Part shown: positions 25,022 to 33,086 of the stretch, piece after piece
How the letters are laid out: each line of letters starts with the position of its first letter
Numbering within the stretch: the first letter of the stretch is position 1
Assembly: GCA_038046785.1 (NCBI GenBank)
Contig: JBBSVM010000004.1
Coordinates: 248,001-312,000, forward strand
Origin: JAHFTW01 sp038046785
Lineage (GTDB): Archaea > Thermoplasmatota > E2 > JACPAO01 > JAHFTW01
DNA: 64,000 bases
Direction of reading: 5' to 3'
Notes under the pieces: generated by a model
Seen by the model: the letters and a program-made list of their open reading frames with translations, nothing else
Told to the model about the DNA's origin: nothing
Databases searched by the model: none
Made by a program: the position numbers and the translations under genes

Positions 25022-25213
25022 TTACTCGTAGGGCGCGGCTTCCTTCATCAGGTCCACGTGCGAGATGAGCATGCGGCGGCAGCAGAAACGGGTGAGTCCG
25101 GTCGCGTCGAGCGCGTCCTTGGACTTCTTCCCCTTCAGCAGCGACGCCTTGTACTCGCCGTAGGCGGAGCCGACGACTTTGCCGCAGGTGAAGCAGCGAA
25201 CCGGAATAATCAC
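25022..25213 (-). CDS. rpoN: DNA-directed RNA polymerase subunit N
   Basis: A 63-residue zinc-binding subunit of archaeal RNA polymerase (Rpb10 homologue). The invariant start IIPVRCFTCGKVVG carries the first cysteine pair, and GLTRFCCRRMLISHVDL the second (CCRRML). The GTG start at 25213 (MIIPVRC) is fixed by the family. It is the last gene of the eL18-uL13-uS9-RpoN cluster, an arrangement conserved widely in archaea, with 4 bp after uS9. Confidence 0.97.
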   Translation of the reverse strand: MIIPVRCFTCGKVVGSAYGEYKASLLKGKKSKDALDATGLTRFCCRRMLISHVDLMKEAAPYE

Positions 25214-25217
25214 AGGA

Positions 25218-25625
25218 TCACCGGTACGACTTCTGGCGCTTCTTGCGGGCACCGCGACCGAGCGGCTTCTTCGACTCCTTCTGGCGGATGTCGTTGACGA
25301 GCAGGGTGCGGTCGTAGGCGGTGAACTGCTCCTTGAGCTCGGCGTCCTCGGTGTAGTCGAGGATGGCGCGGGCGATGGCGGTGCGGACCGCGTCGGCCTG
25401 GCCGTACACGCCGCCGCCGGAGACGGAGACGGTGATGTCCAGCTTCTCGGCCTTCTTGCCGGCGATGCCGAGGGGCTCCATCATCTTCATGCGGGCCAGC
25501 GACGGCTCGACGATTTCGAGCGGGACCTTGTTGATGCGGACTTTGCCGTCGCCCTTCATGGCGGCGGCGCGGGCCACGGCGGTCTTGCGCTTGCCGGAGG
25601 TGGTGATGACTTTCTTGGCGGCCAT
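25218..25625 (-). CDS. rps9: Small ribosomal subunit protein uS9
   Basis: A 135-residue ribosomal protein of the 30S head. TTSGKRKTAVARA at the N-terminus, VSVSGGGVYGQADAVRTAIA in the centre, and the basic C-terminal tail GRGARKKRQKSYR that reaches the P-site tRNA are all present. ATG 25625. It sits 3 bp after uL13 in the operon. Confidence 0.98.
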   Translation of the reverse strand: MAAKKVITTSGKRKTAVARAAAMKGDGKVRINKVPLEIVEPSLARMKMMEPLGIAGKKAEKLDITVSVSGGGVYGQADAVRTAIARAILDYTEDAELKEQFTAYDRTLLVNDIRQKESKKPLGRGARKKRQKSYR

Positions 25626-25628
25626 ACG

Positions 25629-26129
25629 TTAGACCCCCTTGCCGACGTTGGTCGGGGTCGGGCGGCCGAGCCACGAGGAGAGCTCGGCGATGGTGAGGAA
25701 GGCGTGCGCCTCGCGCTTGGCGGCCTCAACCGTGACGGCCTTCGTGGAGGCGAGCTCCTTCGGGACGCCCAGGTGCGCCTTGATGCGCTTGTAAGCGGCG
25801 CGTCCGGCGGAGGACTGGTAGTTGATCATGCCGCGGCAGGTGCGCTTGACCATCATGTGCGGCTCGCGAGGGAAGAACGGACCCTTGCGGTGCGTTCCGA
25901 CCTGGCGCTTGAACAGGTAGTGCTCCTGAATCGCCTTCTTGCTCGAGCCGACGATGATGGCCTTCTCGGCGTTGACGATGTGGACCTCGGCGCCCTGGAT
26001 GGCCTGTTTGGCCACGAAGGTTGCCATGCGGCCGACGACAAGGCCAGAGGCGTCAACGACGACGACCGGGCGCTTGCCATCCTTGTATTCGAGGGAATCC
26101 GTTGCGTTGTAGTGTTTTGCACCGGACAT
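25629..26129 (-). CDS. rpl13: Large ribosomal subunit protein uL13
   Basis: A 166-residue protein of the 50S subunit. VVVVDASGLVVGRMATFVAK and GPFFPREPHMMVKRTCRGMI match archaeal uL13. The N-terminal MSGAKHYNATDSLEYKDG is a short extension. ATG 26129; spacing to eL18 is 4 bp, so it is translated within the ribosomal operon. Confidence 0.97.
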   Translation of the reverse strand: MSGAKHYNATDSLEYKDGKRPVVVVDASGLVVGRMATFVAKQAIQGAEVHIVNAEKAIIVGSSKKAIQEHYLFKRQVGTHRKGPFFPREPHMMVKRTCRGMINYQSSAGRAAYKRIKAHLGVPKELASTKAVTVEAAKREAHAFLTIAELSSWLGRPTPTNVGKGV

Positions 26130-26133
26130 AGAA

Positions 26134-26502
26134 TCACCCGATGATCCTGCAGTTCTGGCCCTTGGGGAAGACCTTGATGGCTTCCTGCAGGGTCAGGACC
26201 TTGCCGCCGGCCTTGGCGATTTTCGCCTTGGCCGAGGAACTGGCGCTGAAGGCGATGACGGTGACCGCCTTCGACAATTCGCCATCCCCGAGGAGCTTGC
26301 CGGCGATGACGGCGTGCTCCCCCGACTGGAGGTTTTCGTTCAGTTTGCTGACGTTGACCTGTGCCCAGGAGCGGGACGGCTTCTCCAAACGGGAAGCAAT
26401 GTCTCGCCACAGAGGAGCCTCGTTCGTGCGGCCCGCATTCTTGAGGGCGCCGATGAGCTCCACGAGCACAGGGTTCGATTTGCGTTCGACACCTGTAACC
26501 AT
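26134..26502 (-). CDS. rpl18e: Large ribosomal subunit protein eL18
   Basis: A 122-residue archaeal/eukaryotic-specific 50S protein. SNPVLVELIGALKNAGRTNE, APLWRDIASRLEKPSRSWAQ and VIAGKLLGDGEL match the family. It is the first gene of the eL18-uL13-uS9-RpoN operon. ATG 26502 is preceded by a leader of perhaps 50 nt that contains a small tetraloop hairpin, with a TATA box further upstream. Confidence 0.97.
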   Translation of the reverse strand: MVTGVERKSNPVLVELIGALKNAGRTNEAPLWRDIASRLEKPSRSWAQVNVSKLNENLQSGEHAVIAGKLLGDGELSKAVTVIAFSASSSAKAKIAKAGGKVLTLQEAIKVFPKGQNCRIIG

Positions 26503-26532
26503 GTGACTTCAACTCGACATTTGCACGACTCT

Positions 26533-26546
26533 CCTGGTTTCCCAGG
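26533..26546 (-). promoter_or_regulatory. GNRA-tetraloop hairpin in the leader of the eL18 operon
   Basis: On the minus strand the leader reads CCTGG-GAAA-CCAGG, a 5-bp stem (6 bp with the flanking T-A) closed by a GAAA tetraloop. It lies 31 nt before the eL18 start and downstream of the TATA box. Such a hairpin could bind a ribosomal protein for feedback control; this is inference from position only. Confidence 0.45.
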
Positions 26547-26577
26547 ATTGCCGGCTTGGCGGGCGACGAGGGGGTGG

Positions 26578-26583
26578 TATAAG
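26578..26583 (-). promoter_or_regulatory. TATA box for the ribosomal/RpoN operon
   Basis: TTCTTATACC on the minus strand (core 26583-26578) is the strongest TATA-like sequence upstream of eL18 and lies just past the end of the preceding lipoprotein gene. Transcription would start near 26553, giving a leader of about 50 nt. The reverse orientation (GTATAAG) would point into no plus-strand gene, which supports this assignment. Confidence 0.55.
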
Positions 26584-26604
26584 AACCGCGATGGTGCGGC
26601 GCCT

Positions 26605-27150
26605 TCAGTACTCGACCAGAATGTCCACGACGAGGTTGGCGGCCGACCGGCTGGCGGTGAAGGTGAACTCGTAGAGGTCGCCGGCGGCCATGCCGGAGCC
26701 GTCCTCCGCGTAGAGCGTAACGCCAGAGCCGACCTGGATGTTGGAGGGGGCGGGAGTGGAATCGCTCGAGCATTGCGATCCGTTGCTGCCCCCGTTGTTG
26801 CGTTCCACGACGTAGGTAAAACAGGCGTCGTCTGTTGCGGTTGCGTGCTGACCGCTGGCCGACGCCAACGCTTCCAACCGGAAGTTCACGTGTCCCTGTT
26901 TCATGCCGGGGCCTACCGTGAAGTTCCAGGATAGGCCCACCGGGCCTTGGCTAAGGTCGTGGGTTTCGCTGATGCGCACCGGCTCCGGCTTGACCGTCTC
27001 CGGCTCCTCCTTGAGCGGGTTGCCGTCCGCAGTCCCCGTGGTGTTCACCGTTGTCGGCTCGGGACTGGAGGAGGACGAGGCTCCGTTTCCTGCGCAGCCC
27101 GCGAGAAGAAAAGCAGCGAGGAGAGCTGCAACGGGGAACACGCGCACCAT
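26605..27150 (-). CDS. Predicted lipoprotein, function unknown
   Basis: A 181-residue exported protein. The signal peptide MVRVFPVAALLAAFLLAGC ends in a lipobox and is followed by a Ser/Pro/Thr linker. The body is a beta-rich domain with two cysteines (DDACFTYV and SQCSSD) that may form a disulfide. It resembles the general type of small archaeal lipoproteins with no known role. The start at 27150 is preferred over ATG 27159, three codons upstream. It precedes the eL18 operon on the same strand but that operon has its own promoter. Confidence 0.75.
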   Translation of the reverse strand: MVRVFPVAALLAAFLLAGCAGNGASSSSSPEPTTVNTTGTADGNPLKEEPETVKPEPVRISETHDLSQGPVGLSWNFTVGPGMKQGHVNFRLEALASASGQHATATDDACFTYVVERNNGGSNGSQCSSDSTPAPSNIQVGSGVTLYAEDGSGMAAGDLYEFTFTASRSAANLVVDILVEY

Positions 27151-27205
27151 GCACGGCAAGTTTGCCTTCGGGTCTTAAAGCCAAGCGTACAGGCGTTGGC
27201 CTGGA

Positions 27206-28552
27206 CTACCCGACGACCTTCTCCCACTTCTTCAGCGACAGCACCGAGCTCAGTGTCTTGCCGCGCTTGATCTCCTCGCGCAACCGGTCCTCGCGCTCGT
27301 GCACTTCCACGGAGCGGTTGGCAATCTCCTGTGCCTCTTCCTGCGGGACGACGACGACGCCCATGTCGTCGGCGATGATCCAATCACCCGAGCGCACCGT
27401 CTGGCCACCGCAACGCACCTCGGCGCCAATCTCGCCGAAACCTTTGGGCTCGCCCGCGTTGGGGACAACCCAGCGGCTCCAGACCGGGAACTGCATGGCG
27501 CGGATGTCGTCGATGTCGCGCACCGCGCCGTCGTTGACGAGGCCTGCGACGCCCTTGAGTTGGCTGCTGTGGCTGGCGAGCTCGCCCCAGGTCGCCGTCT
27601 GGCCGCCGCGCGCGTCGATGACGAGGATGTCGCCAGGCTGCGCTGCGTCGATGGCTTCGACGGTCTTGGCCCAGTCGCCGTCGGCGGTGAACACTGTGAG
27701 GGCGCGGCCGGCGATGCGGGCGCCGGTTTGGCGCGCCACGATGCCGCCATCCATCGCGCCCTTGCGGTGCATCGCATCGGAGACATTGCTGGTGCTGCAG
27801 CGCAGGAACGCCTCGCGCAGCTCCGTCTGCGAGTACTTCTTGAAAAGCGCCGTCGGGATGACTTTGCGGTCGCGCATGGCGGACTTCAGTTTGCGCGTTT
27901 CGCCCGCGATGTCGGCCGCTTTCGTGAGCGCGCCGCCGACGATGCAGACCGAAGCGCCCGCCTTCACGCAGTCGCCAACGGTCTCGGTGTTGAGTCCGCC
28001 CGCCACCATCACGGGAATGCGCACGGCAGAGGCCACCTTGCGCAGAATGTCGAGCGGTTTGGCGCCGCGCATCTGCTCGTCGACGCCCATGTGCAGGCAG
28101 ACATAGTCGACGCCGAGCGCTTCGGCCTCCTTGGCGCGCTTGACCTTGTCGGGGACGCTGATGAGGTCCATGTAGACCTTCGCGCCGTACTTGCGCGCCG
28201 CCTTCACCGCCTCGCGGAAGGTGCCGTCGCTCGCAGCGCCCAGGATGCCGACCACGCCAGCGCCCGCCTTGATGGCAATCTCCGTCTCGAACGCTCCGGT
28301 GTCCATCGTCTTCATGTCGGCGACGATGATTTTGTCCGGGAACGCTTTCTTGAGCGCCCGCACCGCGTCGAGGCCGCACGCCTTGATGAGCGGGGTACCA
28401 GCCTCGACCCAGTCTGCACCACCCGCCACCGCTTCCCTGGCGTAGCCAAGAGCGCGGTCGAGGTTGACCTCATCCAGAGCAATCTGCAAGACGGGCCAGA
28501 CCGACGCCGCGGGCGACGACTTGGACGGCTTGGCCTTGGCGGCCTTGGGCAT
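27206..28552 (-). CDS. Bifunctional hexulose-6-phosphate synthase / RraA-like protein
   Basis: A two-domain protein of 448 residues. Residues about 18-235 are a 3-hexulose-6-phosphate synthase (KDPC family TIM barrel: QIALDEVNLDRAL, WVEAGTPLIKACG, IIVADMKTMDTG, VDYVCLHMGVDEQM). It interconverts ribulose-5-phosphate plus formaldehyde and hexulose-6-phosphate. Residues about 240-430 are RraA/demethylmenaquinone-methyltransferase-like (STSNVSDAMHRKGAM, GDILVIDARGG, GAVRDIDDI, DWIIADDMGVVVVP). The fusion is known in archaea and may supply pentose phosphates. ATG 28552 follows a TATA-like TGATAC by 23 nt; a TTG at 28618 would add 22 residues. Confidence 0.92.
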   Translation of the reverse strand: MPKAAKAKPSKSSPAASVWPVLQIALDEVNLDRALGYAREAVAGGADWVEAGTPLIKACGLDAVRALKKAFPDKIIVADMKTMDTGAFETEIAIKAGAGVVGILGAASDGTFREAVKAARKYGAKVYMDLISVPDKVKRAKEAEALGVDYVCLHMGVDEQMRGAKPLDILRKVASAVRIPVMVAGGLNTETVGDCVKAGASVCIVGGALTKAADIAGETRKLKSAMRDRKVIPTALFKKYSQTELREAFLRCSTSNVSDAMHRKGAMDGGIVARQTGARIAGRALTVFTADGDWAKTVEAIDAAQPGDILVIDARGGQTATWGELASHSSQLKGVAGLVNDGAVRDIDDIRAMQFPVWSRWVVPNAGEPKGFGEIGAEVRCGGQTVRSGDWIIADDMGVVVVPQEEAQEIANRSVEVHEREDRLREEIKRGKTLSSVLSLKKWEKVVG

Positions 28553-28574
28553 GGGCACGCCGACGGCATCGGGC

Positions 28575-28580
28575 GTATCA
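28575..28580 (-). promoter_or_regulatory. TATA-like element for the HPS-RraA gene
   Basis: TGATAC on the minus strand ends 23 nt before ATG 28552, matching the spacing at other likely leaderless genes in the window. It helps to choose the 28552 start over the longer TTG-initiated frame. Confidence 0.45.
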
Positions 28581-28639
28581 AGGTTGGCGACCCAACCCAG
28601 GAGCGGCACGGCCTTCAAGCGCTCGCTTCATGCCGCCTT

Positions 28640-29410
28640 GTGCAAGCCCCCGACGGCAAGACCCTCCCGGAACTCCAATCGGAACACCCGCCGGCACCGC
28701 GCGGCCACCGCGACCCGCGCACCGGCGAGCCGCAGGAGCAATCCGGTCTGCGCAACTACGTGCGCGACCTTGTCCTCGGCCTCAACGACGGCATCGTCTC
28801 GGTCTACGCCCTCGTCGCCGGCATCGCCGGGGCGGGATTCTCGCCGCAAGCGGTCGGCGTGGCGGGCGTCGCAGCAACCTTGGCCGGCGCCTTCAGCATG
28901 GGGCTTGGGGAATACATCTCGACAAAGGCGCAGTCGCAGTACTACGCGGCGGAGGCGCGCCGCGAACGGGAGCACATCCGCACCTACCCCGACCTGGAGC
29001 GCGCCGAACTGCGCGAGATGCTGGAGCAGAAGGGCTACCCGCCCAACCTCATCGCCGACATGGTGCAGTACCTCTCGGAATCGGAGGACCGCTTCGTGGA
29101 GTTCATGATGCGCGAAGAGTTTGGCGTGGGAAAAGAGTCTGACCGCTCGCCATTTGCCGCCATGTTCCTCATCATGGGCGCATTTGTCGCGGGCGCTCTT
29201 CTCGCCGTCGTTCCGTTCTTTGTGGCGCCAGCACATGGTCTTGCCGCGGCCAGCGCCGCAGCCATCTCCGGGCTCTTCCTTGCCGGCGCTGCCAAAGGGC
29301 GCGCCTCGGGACTTCCAATGTTGCGCTCTGGATTGGAGATGGCGGCGTTGGGGACGCTGGCCGCGACCGCCACCTTCCTGGTCGGCCGCGCCTTCGGGGT
29401 GGCGGCATGA
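28640..29410 (+). CDS. VIT1/CCC1-family membrane transporter
   Basis: A 256-residue membrane protein. NYVRDLVLGLNDGIVSVYAL is the family signature of VIT1/CCC1 iron or manganese transporters. GAFSMGLGEYISTKAQSQYY follows, then a cytosolic Glu-rich metal-binding domain (about 95-165, REREHIRTYPDLERAELREM), and two or three more helices ending in FLVGRAFGVAA. It likely moves Fe2+ or Mn2+ across the membrane. GTG 28640 is the first start after the divergent HPS gene. The stop overlaps the ATG of the aldo/keto reductase gene (ATGA). Confidence 0.88.
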   Translation: MQAPDGKTLPELQSEHPPAPRGHRDPRTGEPQEQSGLRNYVRDLVLGLNDGIVSVYALVAGIAGAGFSPQAVGVAGVAATLAGAFSMGLGEYISTKAQSQYYAAEARREREHIRTYPDLERAELREMLEQKGYPPNLIADMVQYLSESEDRFVEFMMREEFGVGKESDRSPFAAMFLIMGAFVAGALLAVVPFFVAPAHGLAAASAAAISGLFLAGAAKGRASGLPMLRSGLEMAALGTLAATATFLVGRAFGVAA

Positions 29411-30261
29411 AGCAGGCGCCCTTCGGCTCGACCGGCGAAACCATCGCAGTCGTCGGTCAGGGAACCTGGCAGATGCGTGATGCCACCGCTTGCGCCGCGG
29501 CGCTCCAGGAGGGAATCCGGCTCGGCATGACCCACATCGACACGGCCGAGTTGTACGAGTGGCGCGGCGGCTCGGAGACGATGCTTGGGAACCTGCTTAG
29601 CAAGCCTGCCCGCGCCGGTGGGACGCTGCGCGACCATGTGTTCCTTGCCAGCAAGGTGTGGCCGACAAACGGCTCCGCGAAGGGCGTCACATCAAGTTGC
29701 AAAGACTCCCTTGTCCGGCTCCAGACCGACCGGCTTGACCTCTACTATCACCACTGGCGCGACGGACCGATGCCGCTGGCCGAGACGTTGGGCGCCCTCG
29801 CCGACTTGCGCAAAGCGGGCTGGATTCGCCACATTGGAGTCTCCAACTACGGTGTCTCCGACCTCGACGAGGCGAAGAGCATCCTCGGCCCCGGCAACCT
29901 CGCCGCCAACCAGGTCCAATATCATCTCGAGGACCGCAGCTGCGAGTTGGAGGTTCTGCCCTGGTGCCGCGCCAACGGCGTCGCACTCGTCGCCTACAGC
30001 CCCTTCGGGCAGAAGCGCTGGATCCGCGACCGCAAGAAGTTGGCCGCCCTCGAACGCATCGCCGCATCGGAAGGGCTCACAATGCGCCAGGCCGCCCTCG
30101 CGTTCCTGACCCGCGACCCGGCCGTGTTTGCCATCCCGAAAGCGGAGTCCATTCCGCACGTCACGGAGAATGCCGGCGGGGGCCGCCCCCTCTCCCGCGC
30201 TGCGGTGGCCGACCTCGACACCCTGTTCCCAGCAGCCGGTGTCGCGGGCGATGTCCGATAA
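29407..30261 (+). CDS. Aldo/keto reductase
   Basis: A 284-residue NADPH-dependent oxidoreductase of the AKR superfamily. The tetrad is visible: D45 and Y50 (HIDTAELYEW), K83 (LASKVWP) and a histidine in LDLYYHHWRDG. IRHIGVSNYGVSDLDEA and the C-terminal FAIPKAESIPHVTENAG (cofactor 2'-phosphate region) match the family. Substrate is unknown. It is translationally coupled to the VIT-type transporter gene by a 4-nt overlap. Confidence 0.92.
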   Translation: MKQAPFGSTGETIAVVGQGTWQMRDATACAAALQEGIRLGMTHIDTAELYEWRGGSETMLGNLLSKPARAGGTLRDHVFLASKVWPTNGSAKGVTSSCKDSLVRLQTDRLDLYYHHWRDGPMPLAETLGALADLRKAGWIRHIGVSNYGVSDLDEAKSILGPGNLAANQVQYHLEDRSCELEVLPWCRANGVALVAYSPFGQKRWIRDRKKLAALERIAASEGLTMRQAALAFLTRDPAVFAIPKAESIPHVTENAGGGRPLSRAAVADLDTLFPAAGVAGDVR

Positions 30262-30304
30262 TGGCACCAGAAAGGCTATCCGAGCCGAGGCGGGGTGCAC
30301 GGTC

Positions 30305-32431
30305 ATGCGTGGCATGCTGGTGGCGTGGCTTGCACTTTCCCTTCTGCCCGGTGTGGCAAGCCTTGCGGTCCTCCCTTCCGACAATGCGCCATCCCTGCCC
30401 CTGGCATCCGACGCGCAGGGAAAGCATCTGCTCGAACAGGCGTTCGCCCGCATCGTTGCATTCCAGGAGCAGACCGCACCCACCCCCGACCTCACAGACA
30501 GCGAGACGGTGGACGCCTCCGTTGCCGGATTGGGCGACCTGGATGGCGATGGAAAGGGCGAGCTTCTCCTCCTAACGTCGCGCCGAAGTTCCAACCTGAA
30601 CCAGGGCTTTTTCGAGACGACCGCACGCGCCATCTCGGGCAACGACCTCGCCACGCCGTTGTGGACCTTGGAGGGCCTCGGCTTCGCCGCCGCCGTTCCG
30701 GACCTGAACGCGGACGGCACCCCCGACCTCATCGCCAGCGGATCCTCGACGTTCGACTACAACCCAGATGGCACGCTGCCAAACACCCTCGTCACCTCCA
30801 GCTACAGCTACTCATCGCGCGGGAATTATGCCCTCCTTTCAGGCGTGGACGGCACAGAACTGGGTCTCGCGCGTTTCGATTTCTCTTCCGCCAGCGAGGC
30901 GGTCCGCGCGAGCGCGGTCGTCGCGTTCGCCCAAGCCGGCCCGAACGAGGATTCCTTCCTGTTCCAAGGCATCGTGGCTCCATCGACTCTGCTGGAGGTC
31001 AACACGACATCGCGCAGCGCAAGCCTGTACGCTTCCGCAGTCGTTACCGGTTTCGGTCAATCGGTCAGCGAAAACGATGTTCAGTTCCGCATCCTCGACC
31101 TGGCGGGCAACGAGAAGGCGCGTCTCGCCTACGCCGAGCCCGGCCGCGAGGGGTTGTCGGTGGATTCCCTCAACCTGGGCCCGGGCAAGACCGGCCTCCT
31201 TGCATCCTGGCTGGAAGGCGCACTCGTTCCGACACCGCTTGGCACCGTACAGGTGGGCAAGGTTCACCTCACCGCCGTCGGCGAGACCGGCACCCAGCTC
31301 TGGGACCGCGTTCTAGCGGAAACCCAACATCAGGGCGGCATTTTGCTCCAGACGCCACTTCCCGACCTGGACGGCGATGGGGCGCACGACCTGCAAGTTG
31401 TTGTCGGCTTGGTGGACCCGCAGGCGGGACAAGGAGCTCGCATCGAAGCGTTCGTGCTCTCTGCGGCCACGGGCGCTGTGCTGAACGAGCAGCGTCCCAA
31501 CGATGGCCGCGTTCGACTCTTCCTTCCCTTCGGCGACATCGACGGCGACGGAGGCGCGGAGATGCTGGCCGCCGACCTCTCGCTCTTCGATTTCGCTGGC
31601 GGCGTGGCCGAGATTCTGGCGGTCAAATCCGACTTCAGTGAAGTGTGGCGCATCGACTACGACGAAAGTTTCACGGTCAGTGCCAGCAACGACCCGTTCG
31701 TTCCACGCTTCGCAGATTGGACAGGAGACGGCGCCCCCGAACTGGCCCTTCTCACCCTGCCCACGGACAAAGGCAGTGCACTGCGCGTGATTGACGGACG
31801 GGATGGGACCGTGGCGTGGAGCCGCGACTTGGGCAAGGACGACGACCTGCTCGTCTTGGACGACGTCACCGGCGCCGGCGAACAGGACCTCGCCATCGCC
31901 CGCATCGAGGGCGTGGTCGAGAAAGAGAGCGACAACGGCCCCACCCGCTACGACCACAGCAAGACCACGGTGGAGTACACGCTCCTGGCGGGCGAGTCGG
32001 GCGGCACCATTCTCACGCAGCGTGTGCGCGACCCCGAAAACGCCCCGCTGCTGGGCAACGGCACCGTCTCGGTCGCAACACGGAACGTCGGCGACCTCAC
32101 CGGGGATGGCCTCACGGAATTCACCATCGAACTCGGCGAGCGCGAGCAGATCACGATTGAGGAAGAGAACTACGTTGTCACGCTCAACTACGAACGGCCC
32201 ACCATCTACGTGATGTCGCTTGGCCAGGCCGAGCCGCTTCGCACCATCGCGACCGGACCCTCCAGCAACGCCACCGCCCTGCCCCTTCCGGCGCCGTCGC
32301 AAGGCCCCGCCCTGCCGACCTCGTCCTTGGCGACGCAGACCGCACAGGGCACCCCGTTCCCTGTCGAGGCCGCCCTGGTGGCTTTGGTCGGTGTCGCGGT
32401 GGCGCTGCGTCGCCGCGCGCGGCACCTCTGA
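30305..32431 (+). CDS. Secreted FG-GAP-repeat protein with C-terminal anchor
   Basis: A 708-residue surface protein. ATG 30305 starts a signal peptide (MRGMLVAWLALSLLPGVAS). The body has repeated calcium-binding FG-GAP/VCBS elements: GDLDGDGKGELLLL, DLNADGTPDLIAS, DLDGDGAHDLQVVV, DIDGDGGAEMLAAD, DWTGDGAPELALL and DLTGDGLTEFTIEL. They imply a seven-bladed integrin-like propeller. The C-terminus is a Pro-flanked hydrophobic segment and arginine run (VALVGVAVALRRRARHL), a likely membrane anchor. A role in adhesion or ligand binding is inferred. An ATG at 30251 is possible but gives no better signal peptide. Confidence 0.88.
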   Translation: MRGMLVAWLALSLLPGVASLAVLPSDNAPSLPLASDAQGKHLLEQAFARIVAFQEQTAPTPDLTDSETVDASVAGLGDLDGDGKGELLLLTSRRSSNLNQGFFETTARAISGNDLATPLWTLEGLGFAAAVPDLNADGTPDLIASGSSTFDYNPDGTLPNTLVTSSYSYSSRGNYALLSGVDGTELGLARFDFSSASEAVRASAVVAFAQAGPNEDSFLFQGIVAPSTLLEVNTTSRSASLYASAVVTGFGQSVSENDVQFRILDLAGNEKARLAYAEPGREGLSVDSLNLGPGKTGLLASWLEGALVPTPLGTVQVGKVHLTAVGETGTQLWDRVLAETQHQGGILLQTPLPDLDGDGAHDLQVVVGLVDPQAGQGARIEAFVLSAATGAVLNEQRPNDGRVRLFLPFGDIDGDGGAEMLAADLSLFDFAGGVAEILAVKSDFSEVWRIDYDESFTVSASNDPFVPRFADWTGDGAPELALLTLPTDKGSALRVIDGRDGTVAWSRDLGKDDDLLVLDDVTGAGEQDLAIARIEGVVEKESDNGPTRYDHSKTTVEYTLLAGESGGTILTQRVRDPENAPLLGNGTVSVATRNVGDLTGDGLTEFTIELGEREQITIEEENYVVTLNYERPTIYVMSLGQAEPLRTIATGPSSNATALPLPAPSQGPALPTSSLATQTAQGTPFPVEAALVALVGVAVALRRRARHL

Positions 32432-32486
32432 ACGAAGCCAAAGGGCTGCGCACCAGAGCCACTTTCACTTCACTCCCCGCAACGGC

Positions 32487-32493
32487 AGTATAG
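32487..32493 (+). promoter_or_regulatory. TATA box for the nuclease-MutS-RibK run
   Basis: AGTATAG ends 21 nt before the GTG at 32514, a spacing that fits a leaderless transcript. The 82-bp gap before it (32432-32513) has no other notable element. The promoter would drive the tightly overlapping genes 32514-36276 and perhaps TFE. Confidence 0.55.
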
Positions 32494-32513
32494 CGCCGCG
32501 CAGGTTTCCCTGC

Positions 32514-33086
32514 GTGCCCGCCGACCCGACCTTCCCCATTTCGACCCCCGCGCTCGTTCCACCCGTCGCCCCCGGGGCTGCACCCGAAGCGGAGACTCGC
32601 AAACGCAAACGGCGCATCAACACCAGCAGCAAAGGGGCGCAAGTGGAGCTGCTGGCCATCAAACTCCTGGAAGCGGCCGGCTACAAGGTGCACCGCTGCG
32701 TCCGCACCGGCTCGAAGCGCGGCCCGCTCTGGATCAGCCAGAGCAACGACGTTTTCGGCTGCATTGATCTGGTCGGCAAGAAGCGCGGCGAGCGCACCCG
32801 CTGGGTCCAAGTCACCGCCGATTCCGGCATCGGCCGCAAACGGCGCGAGATGGACGAAGTGCCGTGGGACCCGATTTTCGATTCCGTGGAGATCTGGCGC
32901 TGGGTGGGCGGTCAATCGCGCAAACACAAGAGCACCGGACGCGAACTGCAACGGCAATATTTCCAAGTCTACCACTTCGATGACGGATACGAACTGCGCC
33001 CCGAGCGGCGCATCGCCGTCGCACCAGGCAACGACACGCTCGCCCACGACGCCAACAACCGCGATTTCTGGGAGGTCGCGGCTTGA
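32514..33086 (+). CDS. PD-(D/E)XK nuclease-like protein overlapping a MutS-family gene
   Basis: A 190-residue protein. A disordered Pro-rich head (about 1-25) and a basic stretch (RKRKRRINTSSKG) precede a core that looks like a Holliday-junction-resolvase or restriction-endonuclease fold. E45 lies in the first helix (GAQVELLAIKLLEAAGYKVH), D79 and D85 in SNDVFGCIDLVG, and Q99-V-T101 in RWVQVTADS stand where (E/Q)XK is expected. The lysine is therefore replaced, so catalysis is uncertain. The C-terminal half (DSVEIWRWVGG, YFQVYHFDDGYELRP) is family-like beta structure. The stop overlaps the TTG of the MutS-like gene. I recognise no named family. Confidence 0.65.
   Translation: MPADPTFPISTPALVPPVAPGAAPEAETRKRKRRINTSSKGAQVELLAIKLLEAAGYKVHRCVRTGSKRGPLWISQSNDVFGCIDLVGKKRGERTRWVQVTADSGIGRKRREMDEVPWDPIFDSVEIWRWVGGQSRKHKSTGRELQRQYFQVYHFDDGYELRPERRIAVAPGNDTLAHDANNRDFWEVAA

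Noticed and set aside
27206..28552. HPS-RraA as a new gene fusion
   Set aside because: This bifunctional architecture is already known in archaea, so it is annotated but not claimed as novel.
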